Below, one piece after another: positions 23,586-33,247 of a stretch of 64,000 bases of DNA (position 1 is its first letter; each line of letters begins with the position of its first letter). The position numbers and the translations under genes were made by a program. This DNA is from an uncultured Lachnospiraceae bacterium (GTDB taxonomy: Bacteria > Bacillota > Clostridia > Lachnospirales > Lachnospiraceae), in contig CANRFJ010000008.1 of the NCBI GenBank assembly GCA_947629865.1, positions 1 to 64,000 on the forward strand. Direction: 5' to 3'. The notes beneath the pieces were generated by a model that searched no databases, had not been told where the DNA came from, and saw nothing but the letters and a program-made list of their open reading frames with translations.

Positions 23586-25715
23586 TTAAATCAATGTGTT
23601 TGTATCCAGGATCAGGGCAACCTCACCATCTCCCAGTATCGTAGCACCGCTGAACAGTTTATTATTGGTAATATGACGTCCCAGCGATTTAATAACGGTT
23701 TCCTGCTGACCTAACAGTTTGTCAATAATCAAGCCGACCTGCTGCTCTCCCTTTTTCATGACAACTACAATCAGGGAGTCGCTGTCTCTCTCCGGTTCTT
23801 CGATATCCAGTATCTCATCCAGTCGGAGAATCGGAATGACGCTCCCCCTCAGATGAATTACTTCTTTGGACTGCACGAAGCAGATTTCCTCTTTCTTTAT
23901 ATCCTCGATGCCGTTGATATTGCCGAGAGGAATGGCATATTTTTCTTTTCCGACTTCTACCATCAGCGCCTGAATAATCGCTAACGTCAGAGGAAGCTGT
24001 ATCGTAAAGGTACTTCCCTCTCCTGCCACAGACTTGGCGCTGATGCTGCCGCCCAGAGCCTCAATCTTTGTCTTTACAACGTCCAGCCCGACGCCCCGTC
24101 CGGAGACGTCCGTAATCTTGTCCGCCGTGGAAAAACTCGGCATGAACAGAAGATCGATGAAGTCTTTGTCCGTCATGGTCTCCGCCTGTTTCTCCGTGAT
24201 CGAGCCCTTGCTGATGGCTTTTTCCCTTACCTTGTCTATATTGATGCCGGCGCCGTCGTCCCGCACTTCAATGATAACGTTGTTGCCGTCCTGATAAGCG
24301 TCCAGGAATATGGAACCAACCTCCGGCTTTCCTAACCGGACACGCTCCTCGTTGCTCTCCAGCCCGTGGTCGGCCGAGTTGCGCAGCAGGTGCATCAGCG
24401 GATCTCCGATTTCATCGATGACGGTACGGTCTAACTCCGTCTCCTCACCGCTCATATACAGTTCCATCTTTTTGTTCAATTTGCGGTTCAAATCCCTGAT
24501 CATACGCGGGAAACGGTTTACCACACTGTCAATCGGCACCATTCGCACTTTCATGACAGACTCGTGAAGATTGGTAGTTACCCTCTCCAGATACTCGATC
24601 TGCTCATGGAAGGTCTGGTAATTTTCCTCGCTATTGACACCGTTTGCACTGACAGATACCAGGCCGTTCTTCGCGATAATCAGCTCGCTGACAAGATTCA
24701 TCAGCACGTCCAGTTTGTCAATATCGACACGCACCGAGCGGCTTCCCATCTTGGCCTTATTCGCCGTGTTTGCCGCCGCCTTCTTGGGCTGCTCTTTATT
24801 CTGCTCAACCGGCTTTTTGACCTTTGGCTTGTCCGCCTTGCCCCCGGCGGCCGCTTTCTTCTTGTCCTCCTCTGCCGGCGCCGCCTCTGCAACCGGTAAA
24901 TCGTCAATGTAAGTGTCCGCTATCTCCGAGACGTTCATGATAAGTTTTTTGATCGTCTCTTTGGGCTCTGACGTGGCAAAGATCCAACTGAAATCAAAAT
25001 CAAATTTCTCGTCCTCAATCTCCTCGGTGGTGGGAACGGACTTGATGAGTTCACCCTTGCTCTCCACCGATTTGAATACCAGAAATGCACGGGCAGATTT
25101 CAGAATACAACTCTCCTGCAGATATACCGTGATTCCGTATATGTTTTTCCCTTCTTCCCTGGCGGAACGAATCGCCACTGTCTCCTCCTCGGAGATTGGG
25201 ATCTGAAGGAATTTGCACTTGTCCTTGTCCTGTCCATCTCCCGTCTGCGCCTCCTCCGTCTTTGCGGGTTCGGCGGGGCTGCTCTCGCCGCTTCCGCCCG
25301 AAGGCCCGCTCCCCGCCGCCGGGGCGCCGCTCTGCTCCTCTACCAGGGAATTCAGATCGTTGATAATATCCTCATTGTCCTCGGTTCCCTCGTTGCCTTC
25401 CGTGGAGATGACGTCCAGATAGGATTCCAGCGCGTCCAGTCCGCGAAACAGCACGTCGATGAGTTTGGCATTGGCCTTCATGTTGCCGTTCCGAATCTCG
25501 GAAAATACATTCTCCATGTCATGAGTCAGACGCTGCATACGGGCAAATCCCATCGTGCCGGACATTCCCTTCAGCGTATGCGCCGCGCGGAAGATCTCAT
25601 TGATCGTATCCTCGTTCTCCGGCTCCTTCTCCAGAATAAGAACATGTTCATTCAGCGTCTGAAGATGCTCCTTTGTCTCATCAATAAATAAATCCAGATA
25701 TTGACTCGTATCCAT
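23586..25715 (-). CDS. cheA: chemotaxis sensor histidine kinase CheA
   Basis: A 709-residue kinase with all five domains: P1 HPt with phosphorylated His46 (IFRAAHTLKGMSG), P2 around residues 165-260, two Ala/Lys-rich linkers, P3 dimerisation, P4 ATPase with N-box HLLRNSADHGLES and later DVSGRGVGLDVVK, and P5, a CheW-like domain ending the protein. It passes phosphate to CheY and CheB. The gene follows cheB by four bases in transcription order. Confidence 0.96.
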   Translation of the reverse strand: MDTSQYLDLFIDETKEHLQTLNEHVLILEKEPENEDTINEIFRAAHTLKGMSGTMGFARMQRLTHDMENVFSEIRNGNMKANAKLIDVLFRGLDALESYLDVISTEGNEGTEDNEDIINDLNSLVEEQSGAPAAGSGPSGGSGESSPAEPAKTEEAQTGDGQDKDKCKFLQIPISEEETVAIRSAREEGKNIYGITVYLQESCILKSARAFLVFKSVESKGELIKSVPTTEEIEDEKFDFDFSWIFATSEPKETIKKLIMNVSEIADTYIDDLPVAEAAPAEEDKKKAAAGGKADKPKVKKPVEQNKEQPKKAAANTANKAKMGSRSVRVDIDKLDVLMNLVSELIIAKNGLVSVSANGVNSEENYQTFHEQIEYLERVTTNLHESVMKVRMVPIDSVVNRFPRMIRDLNRKLNKKMELYMSGEETELDRTVIDEIGDPLMHLLRNSADHGLESNEERVRLGKPEVGSIFLDAYQDGNNVIIEVRDDGAGINIDKVREKAISKGSITEKQAETMTDKDFIDLLFMPSFSTADKITDVSGRGVGLDVVKTKIEALGGSISAKSVAGEGSTFTIQLPLTLAIIQALMVEVGKEKYAIPLGNINGIEDIKKEEICFVQSKEVIHLRGSVIPILRLDEILDIEEPERDSDSLIVVVMKKGEQQVGLIIDKLLGQQETVIKSLGRHITNNKLFSGATILGDGEVALILDTNTLI

Positions 25716-25719
25716 ACAT

Positions 25720-27078
25720 TCACACTCCTATAGTTTTTATCATCGTGCCCGCAATGCTCTCCAGAGGCACCATTTCATCTACTACACCGGCTACTTTCGC
25801 CGCCCGCGGCATACCGTACACAACACAGGTAGCCTCGTCCTGAGCAATTACCTTGATATTCTTACAGGATTTTGCCCTCACAATCCCCTTGCTGGCGTCG
25901 CCGCCCATTCCCGTCAGCACGCCGCAGACAATCTTCTCAAAGGAAGTGTCCATCAGGGATTCCAGCAGAATATCCGCACAGGGCTTCAGTCCGCCCCTGG
26001 CGGGTTTATCTGTCGATAAAATCTGGTACTGTCCATTTTTTTCCTGATACAGTTCGCACTGTCTTCCGCCCTTTGCTATGTAGACGACTCCTCCCCTCAA
26101 AACCTCGCCGTTCTCAGCCTCCTTCACAGGCAGCTGGCTCATTTCATTGAGGCGGGTGGCAAGAGAAGCCGTAAAGCCCTCCGGCATATGCTGGACAACA
26201 ATGACCGGATAAGGGAAATTTTTAGGAAACATCGGAATTACCGACTGCAGCGCCTTGGGCCCTCCGGTGGAAGATGCAATCACCGCCAGCTTCTCGCCCG
26301 GACGCACTGTCCGCATCACCGTCGGCCTTCTCACCGGCGGCGCGGCGGCCGGCTGGTCGGCGGAAACCGTCTGGTTCGTCTTCGCTGAGACGGCCGGTCT
26401 GGCCGGCTGTGTCACCGGAGTCGTCGGCTTTGCCGTCCTGTCCACAGAAGCCGTCTTTGTCGGACGGGACTGTCCGGCCGGTTTCCGTGCCGGCTGTCTG
26501 GACGATGCCTCCTTTGACTGAGTCGTCTGTCCGGACGCTCCGGTCTGGGCGGACGGCTGGGCCGGCTGCACGGGAGCTGTCGGACGCGCAGGAGCCGGCT
26601 GCTGCACCGGCGCCGCCGTGTGCGGCGGCTCTGCTGTATCCATCAGTCCTCTCGGAACCTCTCCCGGATAATTGCCCAAATTACAGGCGACATAGATTCT
26701 CACGAGAAGATCCGTGCGGAAACCTGTAAAACCGTATTTCACCGGCCCACTCGGCTTCTTCACAAAATCAAAGGCTCCCAGTTCCAGCGCCTCAATCGTC
26801 TCGTTTGTACTCCTGCTGGCAGCGGAACTCGCCACAATCGTGGGAATCTGAACCTGTCTCTTGTTTAATTCCTTGAGAAACTGGACGCCGTCCATCTTGG
26901 GCATATGAATGTCTACCAGAATAACGTCATAGCGCCTCCCCTGATCGATAAAATCCAGAGCAGGCTGCCCGCTGTTGGCGGTGTCGGCTACGGTCAGTCT
27001 CTCGTCTTCATTTATTATATCAGATATAACCCTTCTCATGAGTGCAGAGTCGTCAATTATCAATACTTTTTTTTGCAT
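25720..27078 (-). CDS. cheB: chemotaxis response regulator and methylesterase CheB
   Basis: A 452-residue protein, about 100 longer than usual. The receiver has Asp56 (VILVDIHMPKMDG); the C-terminal methylesterase has the catalytic Ser in SSTGGPKAL, His in VVQHMPEGF and Asp in GMGGDASKG. Between them lies a linker of about 130 residues of Pro, Ala, Thr and Gln, far longer than in enteric CheB. It removes receptor methyl groups when phosphorylated by CheA. No cheR is present in the window. Confidence 0.95.
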   Translation of the reverse strand: MQKKVLIIDDSALMRRVISDIINEDERLTVADTANSGQPALDFIDQGRRYDVILVDIHMPKMDGVQFLKELNKRQVQIPTIVASSAASRSTNETIEALELGAFDFVKKPSGPVKYGFTGFRTDLLVRIYVACNLGNYPGEVPRGLMDTAEPPHTAAPVQQPAPARPTAPVQPAQPSAQTGASGQTTQSKEASSRQPARKPAGQSRPTKTASVDRTAKPTTPVTQPARPAVSAKTNQTVSADQPAAAPPVRRPTVMRTVRPGEKLAVIASSTGGPKALQSVIPMFPKNFPYPVIVVQHMPEGFTASLATRLNEMSQLPVKEAENGEVLRGGVVYIAKGGRQCELYQEKNGQYQILSTDKPARGGLKPCADILLESLMDTSFEKIVCGVLTGMGGDASKGIVRAKSCKNIKVIAQDEATCVVYGMPRAAKVAGVVDEMVPLESIAGTMIKTIGV

Positions 27079-27084
27079 GTAAGC

Positions 27085-27840
27085 CTACTCCTTTCTCAGT
27101 CTCCTGCGCTGCTCCTCAAATACATACTTAATGACAATCTCTCTCTCCGTGTCCTTCACGTTTTCAAATTCTCCCCGAATCTCATAGGCGATCTGGCTTC
27201 CCTCGTAGTAGACGCAGGCAATCACACGCAGCACAAAGGTCATGGGAAGGATCCCGTTCCGGAACGACAGGGGAAATCTCACTTCAAGCAGCTCGTCTCT
27301 CTTGAGTTCTACCCTGCTGTGAAAGCGCATACCGCCGCCGCTGATGTCTGAAATAGTCCCCTCCTGCCATTCCCTCGGCATCTTCTCAATCGCTTCCTGA
27401 CACTGCTGCCTGTCGCTCTCCGACTCGAACTCGTTCTTTGCAAGCCGCTCGCGCAGAGTACATTCCACGTCTGACAGCACGCGAAACTTAACAGTAAACA
27501 TACAGTCCAGGCGGTAAAACCTCCGCCTCTGGAATTTCTTCATCTCCGTGAGAAGTACGACGTCCATCACATACATTTTCTTTTCCGTGTAGCGCTTGCT
27601 TATACGCGCCCGACACTGGTACAGTCCGGAATTTGTGAAAAAGCACATCTGGTACTCGTCCCCTATCTCCAACGGCACAATCCGGTTTTCATAGATTGGC
27701 ATCGATACCTTTGCCGTGCGGATCCCGTCGAAGTCCAGTAACTGACTCCCGAATTTCTTATCGGACACAGCTCCCCCCGCAGCACTGATCACATGTGTCA
27801 TCTCTATTCTATCTCCGATTTTGAACATTACCTTTTTCAC
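27085..27840 (-). CDS. PilZ-domain flagellar brake protein, YcgR-like
   Basis: A 251-residue protein with an N-terminal YcgR-type barrel and a C-terminal PilZ domain. The c-di-GMP signature is visible as RRRFYR (about residues 113-118) with DISGGGMRF about 60 residues later. Proteins of this type bind the stator or C-ring in response to c-di-GMP and slow swimming. It lies between flhG and cheB, the same place as ylxF-family PilZ genes of other Clostridia. Confidence 0.88.
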   Translation of the reverse strand: MKKVMFKIGDRIEMTHVISAAGGAVSDKKFGSQLLDFDGIRTAKVSMPIYENRIVPLEIGDEYQMCFFTNSGLYQCRARISKRYTEKKMYVMDVVLLTEMKKFQRRRFYRLDCMFTVKFRVLSDVECTLRERLAKNEFESESDRQQCQEAIEKMPREWQEGTISDISGGGMRFHSRVELKRDELLEVRFPLSFRNGILPMTFVLRVIACVYYEGSQIAYEIRGEFENVKDTEREIVIKYVFEEQRRRLRKE

Positions 27841-27867
27841 AATCCGTTGCTCCTTTCCATCTCCGCT

Positions 27868-28755
27868 CTACCGCCGCAGTTTAAGCCGGATAACACGGGA
27901 AAATAACTGCACAATCCCGCCCCGGCGCGATGCATCCTCCTCCTCGCGGTTCAGCAGCACAGCCGCAATCCAGCTGAGCGATTTCGCCGCCGCTGAATTT
28001 GGAAGCGCCAGAGAGAGCGGCTCCTGCCGTATCACTGCCTTTGACATATTACTATCATAAGGGATTGCCCCCAAATACTCAATATCTATATTTAAAAATT
28101 TATTGACGACAATACCCAGTTTTTCAAACAATTCATCGGCGTCTCTGTCACTGCGCACCTGATTGGCAATGAGTTTGGCCGTGGTCTTCCCCCTGTGATA
28201 AGAGGAATTGCGGTTCAGCATCTTCAACAGCGCATAGGCGTCCGTTATGGAGGTCGGCTCCGGCGTCGCCACCAGAAGCACCTCTGCGCTGGCCGCCACA
28301 AACTCCAGCACCGAATCACCGATTCCCGCTCCCGTGTCCACAATTATTATATCGGCAAGCTTATCCAGTTCTGTCATCTTCTGAATCAGATGATAGACCT
28401 GCTCCCGTGTGAGGTTGGCCATTTCATTGATGCCCGATCCGCCGGAAATCAGTCCGATATCCTCGGCCCCGTATGTAATGATATCCGTGATGCTCTTTCC
28501 CCGAAACATCAGGTCGGCCAGATTATACTTAGGACGGATACCCAGCATGATTTCGATGTTGGCCAGTCCGAAGTCCGCATCCAGAATGATGACCTTTTTC
28601 CCCATCCGGCTCAGATTTATCGCCAGATTCACGGATACGCTGGTCTTGCCGACGCCTCCCTTGCCGGACGTAACGGTAATTACGCGGGCGGTCGGGGTTT
28701 CAGGCTGTATTTCCTGTTTTTTTATTATATTTCTCAAATTTTCTGCCTGATCCAT
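27868..28755 (-). CDS. flhG: FlhG/YlxH flagellar number-control ATPase (MinD-like)
   Basis: A 295-residue MinD/ParA-type ATPase with the deviant Walker [10 protein letters not shown] (residues 31-39), Walker B-type [11 protein letters not shown] and a switch region [12 protein letters not shown]. FlhG stimulates the FlhF GTPase and sets flagellum number and place. The C-terminus holds a basic amphipathic stretch (VIRLKLRR) instead of a long membrane-targeting helix. It follows flhF directly, the common order. Confidence 0.93.
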   Translation of the reverse strand: MDQAENLRNIIKKQEIQPETPTARVITVTSGKGGVGKTSVSVNLAINLSRMGKKVIILDADFGLANIEIMLGIRPKYNLADLMFRGKSITDIITYGAEDIGLISGGSGINEMANLTREQVYHLIQKMTELDKLADIIIVDTGAGIGDSVLEFVAASAEVLLVATPEPTSITDAYALLKMLNRNSSYHRGKTTAKLIANQVRSDRDADELFEKLGIVVNKFLNIDIEYLGAIPYDSNMSKAVIRQEPLSLALPNSAAAKSLSWIAAVLLNREEEDASRRGGIVQLFSRVIRLKLRR

Positions 28756-28773
28756 TTTAACCTCACCCCTTTC

Positions 28774-30054
28774 TCAAGCCAAAGACGAATTTTTCCCGTC
28801 TCCTCCCAGAAGCCGTTTGGCTATCTCCTGGGCATTGACCTCGCCAATGTCGTCCGGAACATTCTGCCCCCATGTCACATAGGAAAGCGGACATTTTGTC
28901 TTGATTCTCATATTCAGCATGGAACCGGCGGAGGATGTCTCATCCAGTTTGGTAAAGATGAGGCTGAAATCCGTCAGACTGGAATAGACTCTGGCGATTT
29001 CCTGCAGATCACTGTATTTTGTCGCGGCGTTCAGCACCAGATAAACCTGGCGATCCGCAATCGGCACCTGTTCAATCAGTTTGCGTATATCTTCTATCTG
29101 CTCCTTGTTTTTGTGGGAGCGTCCCGCGGTATCCACCAGGCAGATATCATATTGGTTTAATTCTTCCATCATATCCCCCAGTTCGCCCGGACTGTATACC
29201 ACCTTCAGCGGCACGGACAAAATACCGGCATAGGTCTTTAACTGCTCCACGGCCGCAATGCGGTATGTGTCCGCCGTCACCAGCGCAATATTGGCTTTTT
29301 TGTCCAGTTTGAGCCGGGAGGCGATCTTTGCGATCGTCGTGGTTTTTCCCACGCCGGTGGAACCCAGGAAAAAGATGAACCGGGTTCGGTCTGAGGGTTG
29401 GGCGTCAATCAGATACGACTGGCCGATCATCAGAATGATTTTCTGATATACGCTGGCAAGAATCTGGTCCAGCGCCGCGTTCATGGGCAGGGAGCGGTTT
29501 ACTTCCTCCATAATGGAATCGGCGATTTCCTTCTCCACCTCATTTTGCAGCAGTTGTTCATAGATGAGTTTCTTGCAGGCTCTCGTCTTTTCCTCCTCCT
29601 GCTCCTTCTCCTCCTTCTTTTCCTGATCGGAGGAGACCAGTTTCTCCACCTTCTCCATCTTCTCCTTCTGCCTGTTCTCCGCCTGCATCTGCTTCTCCAG
29701 CAGGGATTGGAGACGGGAGAGCCTGTCTGCCAGGATGTCCGCCTCGCCGGCCTCCTTCGGTGCGCTCTCTTTGGCGGCAGAGGGCATGGGCGGGATTGCA
29801 GCCGAAGCCCTGTCTCTCTCTCCCGCCGCCGGTTTATCCTCCGGCCTGTCGGCGGGCGTCTCCTTCTCCGCACGGGAGGGGGGTGTCTCGTCCAGCGCTG
29901 CCGTCACCTCGACTTTTCCCTTGACAAAAAGCTTTGCCAGGCCTCTGGGGGCCACCGTCTTGATGTTCATGACAATGGCGCTGCTCCCCAGCTCATTCTT
30001 TGCCATTTCAATGGCCTCTTTCTCTGTCTTTGCCAGATATTTCTTGATAATCAT
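28774..30054 (-). CDS. flhF: FlhF, SRP-type GTPase for flagellar placement
   Basis: A 426-residue protein: N-terminal B domain, a long charged linker (about residues 75-165, repeated Glu/Lys runs), then the N and G domains of SRP GTPases with G1 GSTGVGKTTTIAK, the DTAGRSHKN loop and TKLDETSS. FlhF recruits early flagellar parts at the site of assembly. Its start overlaps the flhA stop by four bases. Confidence 0.94.
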   Translation of the reverse strand: MIIKKYLAKTEKEAIEMAKNELGSSAIVMNIKTVAPRGLAKLFVKGKVEVTAALDETPPSRAEKETPADRPEDKPAAGERDRASAAIPPMPSAAKESAPKEAGEADILADRLSRLQSLLEKQMQAENRQKEKMEKVEKLVSSDQEKKEEKEQEEEKTRACKKLIYEQLLQNEVEKEIADSIMEEVNRSLPMNAALDQILASVYQKIILMIGQSYLIDAQPSDRTRFIFFLGSTGVGKTTTIAKIASRLKLDKKANIALVTADTYRIAAVEQLKTYAGILSVPLKVVYSPGELGDMMEELNQYDICLVDTAGRSHKNKEQIEDIRKLIEQVPIADRQVYLVLNAATKYSDLQEIARVYSSLTDFSLIFTKLDETSSAGSMLNMRIKTKCPLSYVTWGQNVPDDIGEVNAQEIAKRLLGGDGKNSSLA

Positions 30055-32087
30055 TCAACCGTCACCATCCCAACTGATTGCAATTCCACATCGGAATCAA
30101 TCTCATTATATGATAATACATGCAGATTTCTAAACTGCTCTGCCATCAATTTTCTGAAATACATCCTCACAATCGGCGAGGTAATTATTATCGGCGTCTT
30201 GCCCAGTTCCTCCAGTTTTGCCGACTCCTCGCGGAGCGCCGCCGTCAGCCGCTGGGTATAGTCCGGATCCAGCGCCAGATACGAACCCTGTTCTGTCTGC
30301 TTGACAGAATCCATGATGTCCTGCTCCACCTTTGGATCCAGCGTCACCACGCTGGTCGGCTCGTTGCTGAAAAAATACTGGTTGGAGATGGCCCGTTTCA
30401 GATTCTGTCTCACATACTCAGTAAGTATATCGGTATCGCGGGTAGTCGCGGCATGGTCTGCCAGCGTCTCGAATATAGTGACCAGATCCCGAATGGAAAT
30501 GCCCTCGGCCAGCAGATTCTGCAATACCTTCTGTATCTCGCCCACGCTGAGAAGTTTTGGTACCAGTTCGCCAATCAGCGTCTCGTTGGCGTCCCTTACA
30601 TTGTCGATCAGGTTCTGTACGTCCTGTCTTGTCAAAAGTTCGTCTAAGTGCGTGCGGATAATCTCCGTCAGATGAGTTGCGATAATGGACGGCGGATCCA
30701 CCACCGTATATCCGAGGGATTCCGCTCTCTCCCGCTGGCTCTCGGTAATCCAGATGGCCGGCAGATGATACGAGGGCTCGAAAGTGGGAATACCGGATAT
30801 CTCCTCCTCCACATAGCCGGGATTCATGGCCATGTAGTGGTCAAAAAGGATTTCACCCTCACTCACCGGCACACCTTTTATTTTAATCAAATACTGGTTC
30901 GGATTCAACTGGATATTGTCGCGCAGACGTATCATCGGTACTACGCAGCCCAGTTCCAGGGCAATCTGCCGCCGGATCATGACGACGCGGTCTAAAAGGT
31001 CTCCGCCCTGGTTTACATCGGCTAACGGAATGATACCATAACCAAATTCCAGCTCGATGGCGTCCACCTGCAACAGGGAAGAAACATTCTCCGGACGCCG
31101 TATCTCCTCGGCGGATTCCTCCTCCTCGGATACGGATTCGTCGATCTCCGCCATCTCCAGTTCATTAGCAATCATGCGTCCGGCAATGATAAAGAGCACG
31201 CCGTAGCCGCAAAAGATAATAATATTGAGCGGGGTAAAAATTCCCAGTCCAATCAGGGCGATTCCCACGATATTGAGTACCTTTGGCATGGAAAAAAGCT
31301 GCCTCTGCAGGATATTTCCGATGTCCGCCTCCTTGGAGCTCTTTGTCACCAGAACGCCGGTCGCGAGGGAAATCATCAGAGACGGGATCTGCGCCGTCAG
31401 GCCGTCACCTATCGTCAGTATGGAGTAGGTCTGGAGCGCCGTGTCCATGTCCATGCCGTTCATCAGTATACCGATCGCCAGTCCGCCCACAAAGTTCAGC
31501 ACTGTGATAATCAGTCCGGCCGTGGCGTCTCCCTTTACATACTTGGTAGCACCGTCCATGGAACCAAAGAACGCCGACTCCTGCTGGATTTTTTCCCGCC
31601 TCTCCTTTGCCTGCTCATCTGTGATGGCGCCCGTGTTCAGATCCGCATCGATGGCCATCTGCTTACCGGGCATAGCGTCCAGGGTAAAACGGGCCGTCAC
31701 CTCGCTGACACGCTCTGAACCCTTGTTGATAACCAACAGCTGCATGATGACGAGCACGAAGAACACAACGCCGCCGACAACGAGATTACCGCCGCCGACA
31801 AAGTTACCAAATGTATTGACTACGTTACCGGCATCCCCGTACAGGAGAATATTTCTGGTCGAGCTGACGTTCAGAGCCAGACGGAACAGCGTAGTCAAAA
31901 GCAGCAGCGTGGGGAAGCTGGACATATCCAGCGGCTCCTTTGAAAACAGGGCGTTGAACAGAATAATCATGGACAAGGAAATATTCAACGCAAAAAGGAC
32001 ATCCAGAAGCGCCAGCGGCACTGGAATTATCAGACATAATACGGGTACAAGTATAAAAGCACCCAGTGCAATATCGGCCCGCTTCAT
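30051..32087 (-). CDS. flhA: flagellar export gate protein FlhA
   Basis: A 678-residue export-gate protein. Eight or so membrane helices fill the first 320 residues, including the conserved cytoplasmic loop with VTARFTLDAMPGKQMAIDADLN (the FHIPEP loop); the C-terminal half is the cytoplasmic ring that receives chaperone-substrate complexes. Length and order are normal. It is followed by flhF and preceded by flhB with 34 bp between. Confidence 0.96.
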   Translation of the reverse strand: MKRADIALGAFILVPVLCLIIPVPLALLDVLFALNISLSMIILFNALFSKEPLDMSSFPTLLLLTTLFRLALNVSSTRNILLYGDAGNVVNTFGNFVGGGNLVVGGVVFFVLVIMQLLVINKGSERVSEVTARFTLDAMPGKQMAIDADLNTGAITDEQAKERREKIQQESAFFGSMDGATKYVKGDATAGLIITVLNFVGGLAIGILMNGMDMDTALQTYSILTIGDGLTAQIPSLMISLATGVLVTKSSKEADIGNILQRQLFSMPKVLNIVGIALIGLGIFTPLNIIIFCGYGVLFIIAGRMIANELEMAEIDESVSEEEESAEEIRRPENVSSLLQVDAIELEFGYGIIPLADVNQGGDLLDRVVMIRRQIALELGCVVPMIRLRDNIQLNPNQYLIKIKGVPVSEGEILFDHYMAMNPGYVEEEISGIPTFEPSYHLPAIWITESQRERAESLGYTVVDPPSIIATHLTEIIRTHLDELLTRQDVQNLIDNVRDANETLIGELVPKLLSVGEIQKVLQNLLAEGISIRDLVTIFETLADHAATTRDTDILTEYVRQNLKRAISNQYFFSNEPTSVVTLDPKVEQDIMDSVKQTEQGSYLALDPDYTQRLTAALREESAKLEELGKTPIIITSPIVRMYFRKLMAEQFRNLHVLSYNEIDSDVELQSVGMVTVE

Positions 32088-32121
32088 TCCTTATCCTCCT
32101 TTCTGCGTCTCTCCCTGCCGG

Positions 32122-33228
32122 CTAACTCACCCTGCCCTGCAGTCCATATACATAAGCCAGAATCTCCGCCACCATCTGATAGAGTTCCGGCGGTATCTGG
32201 TCTCCAATCTCCACATTGTAATACAACATCCTCGCCAGCGGTTTGTTCTCCACTATCTCAATCCGGTTTTCCCTGGCTATTTCCCGAATCTTCTGCGCCA
32301 CATAGTCTGCGCCCTTCGCCAGCACAATCGGCGCCTCCGCCTGCTCTCTGTCATATTTGAGCGCCACGGCCAGGTGCGTCGGGTTTGTGATGACTACGTC
32401 TGCCTCCGGAAGTTCCTGCATCATACGGCGTCGGGACGCCTCCTGCATCTTCCTGCGTATCTGTCCCTTAATCTGCGGATTTCCCTCTGTATTTTTGTAC
32501 TCGTCCTTGACCTCCTGCTTGGTCATCTTCATATCATTGCCGAATTTGTGTTTCTGATAGGCCCAGTCCGCAAAGGCAATGATGAGAAACACAATACAGA
32601 TTCGCAGGGACACATTCAGCACCGAATCCACAATCAACGAGACGGCGGAAACCAGATCCAGTTGATAAATATTGATTATCAATCCCCACTCGTCCCGCAG
32701 GGAGGAATATACTACATAAAAGAGTATCCCGATTTTGACAATCGCCTTCAGCAGTTCAAAGAGCTTGTCCTTGGAAAACATTCTCTTGAAGCCGCTGATC
32801 GGGCTTATCTTGGACGGTTTCGGCATCAGAGGCTTCAATGTCACTTTCCATTTTACCTGAACCAGGCTCACCACGAAGGCGGTCAGCAGTCCGAAGGCTA
32901 TGATTGGGAGGATAATCAGTATGATCTCCCGAATCCCGTAGGAAAACAGGTTCATGCTCCTTCCCGTGGTAAACTCCTCCGCAGTGTACTCGGAGATACT
33001 CTGGTAACTGTAGCGGAATATCCCGTAGATGGTATCCACCATATAACCGCCAAATATGCGCAGCCCGCCAAACAGCACGATGAGCAGAAAAGCCGTATTC
33101 AAATCCTGGCTGCGGGGCGCCTGCCCCTCCTCTCTCGCCTTCTCCAGTTTTCTAGGAGTCGCCGGTTCGGTCTTCTCACCGCCGTCGCCCTCTTTGGCAA
33201 AAAACTGCAGATTATATTCCAGCACCAT
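32122..33228 (-). CDS. flhB: flagellar export switch protein FlhB
   Basis: A 368-residue protein with four membrane helices and a C-terminal cytoplasmic domain holding the autocleavage site NPTH (in VVITNPTHLAVAL), where cleavage after Asn switches export from rod/hook to filament type. I start at ATG 33228 (MVLEYNLQFFAKEG), with GGAATGGAG upstream; a longer open frame overlaps the fliR end and is unlikely. The leader GCGCGGAATGGAG resembles the tail of the structured pre-start element and may be a relic. Confidence 0.95.
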   Translation of the reverse strand: MVLEYNLQFFAKEGDGGEKTEPATPRKLEKAREEGQAPRSQDLNTAFLLIVLFGGLRIFGGYMVDTIYGIFRYSYQSISEYTAEEFTTGRSMNLFSYGIREIILIILPIIAFGLLTAFVVSLVQVKWKVTLKPLMPKPSKISPISGFKRMFSKDKLFELLKAIVKIGILFYVVYSSLRDEWGLIINIYQLDLVSAVSLIVDSVLNVSLRICIVFLIIAFADWAYQKHKFGNDMKMTKQEVKDEYKNTEGNPQIKGQIRRKMQEASRRRMMQELPEADVVITNPTHLAVALKYDREQAEAPIVLAKGADYVAQKIREIARENRIEIVENKPLARMLYYNVEIGDQIPPELYQMVAEILAYVYGLQGRVS

Positions 33229-33247
33229 AAAATCACTCCATTCCGCG

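Noticed and set aside
33229..33247. Tail-like GCGCGGAATGGAG before flhB as another element copy
   Set aside because: Only about 13 bases match and the upstream sequence is fliR coding; recorded as a possible relic, not counted as a copy.
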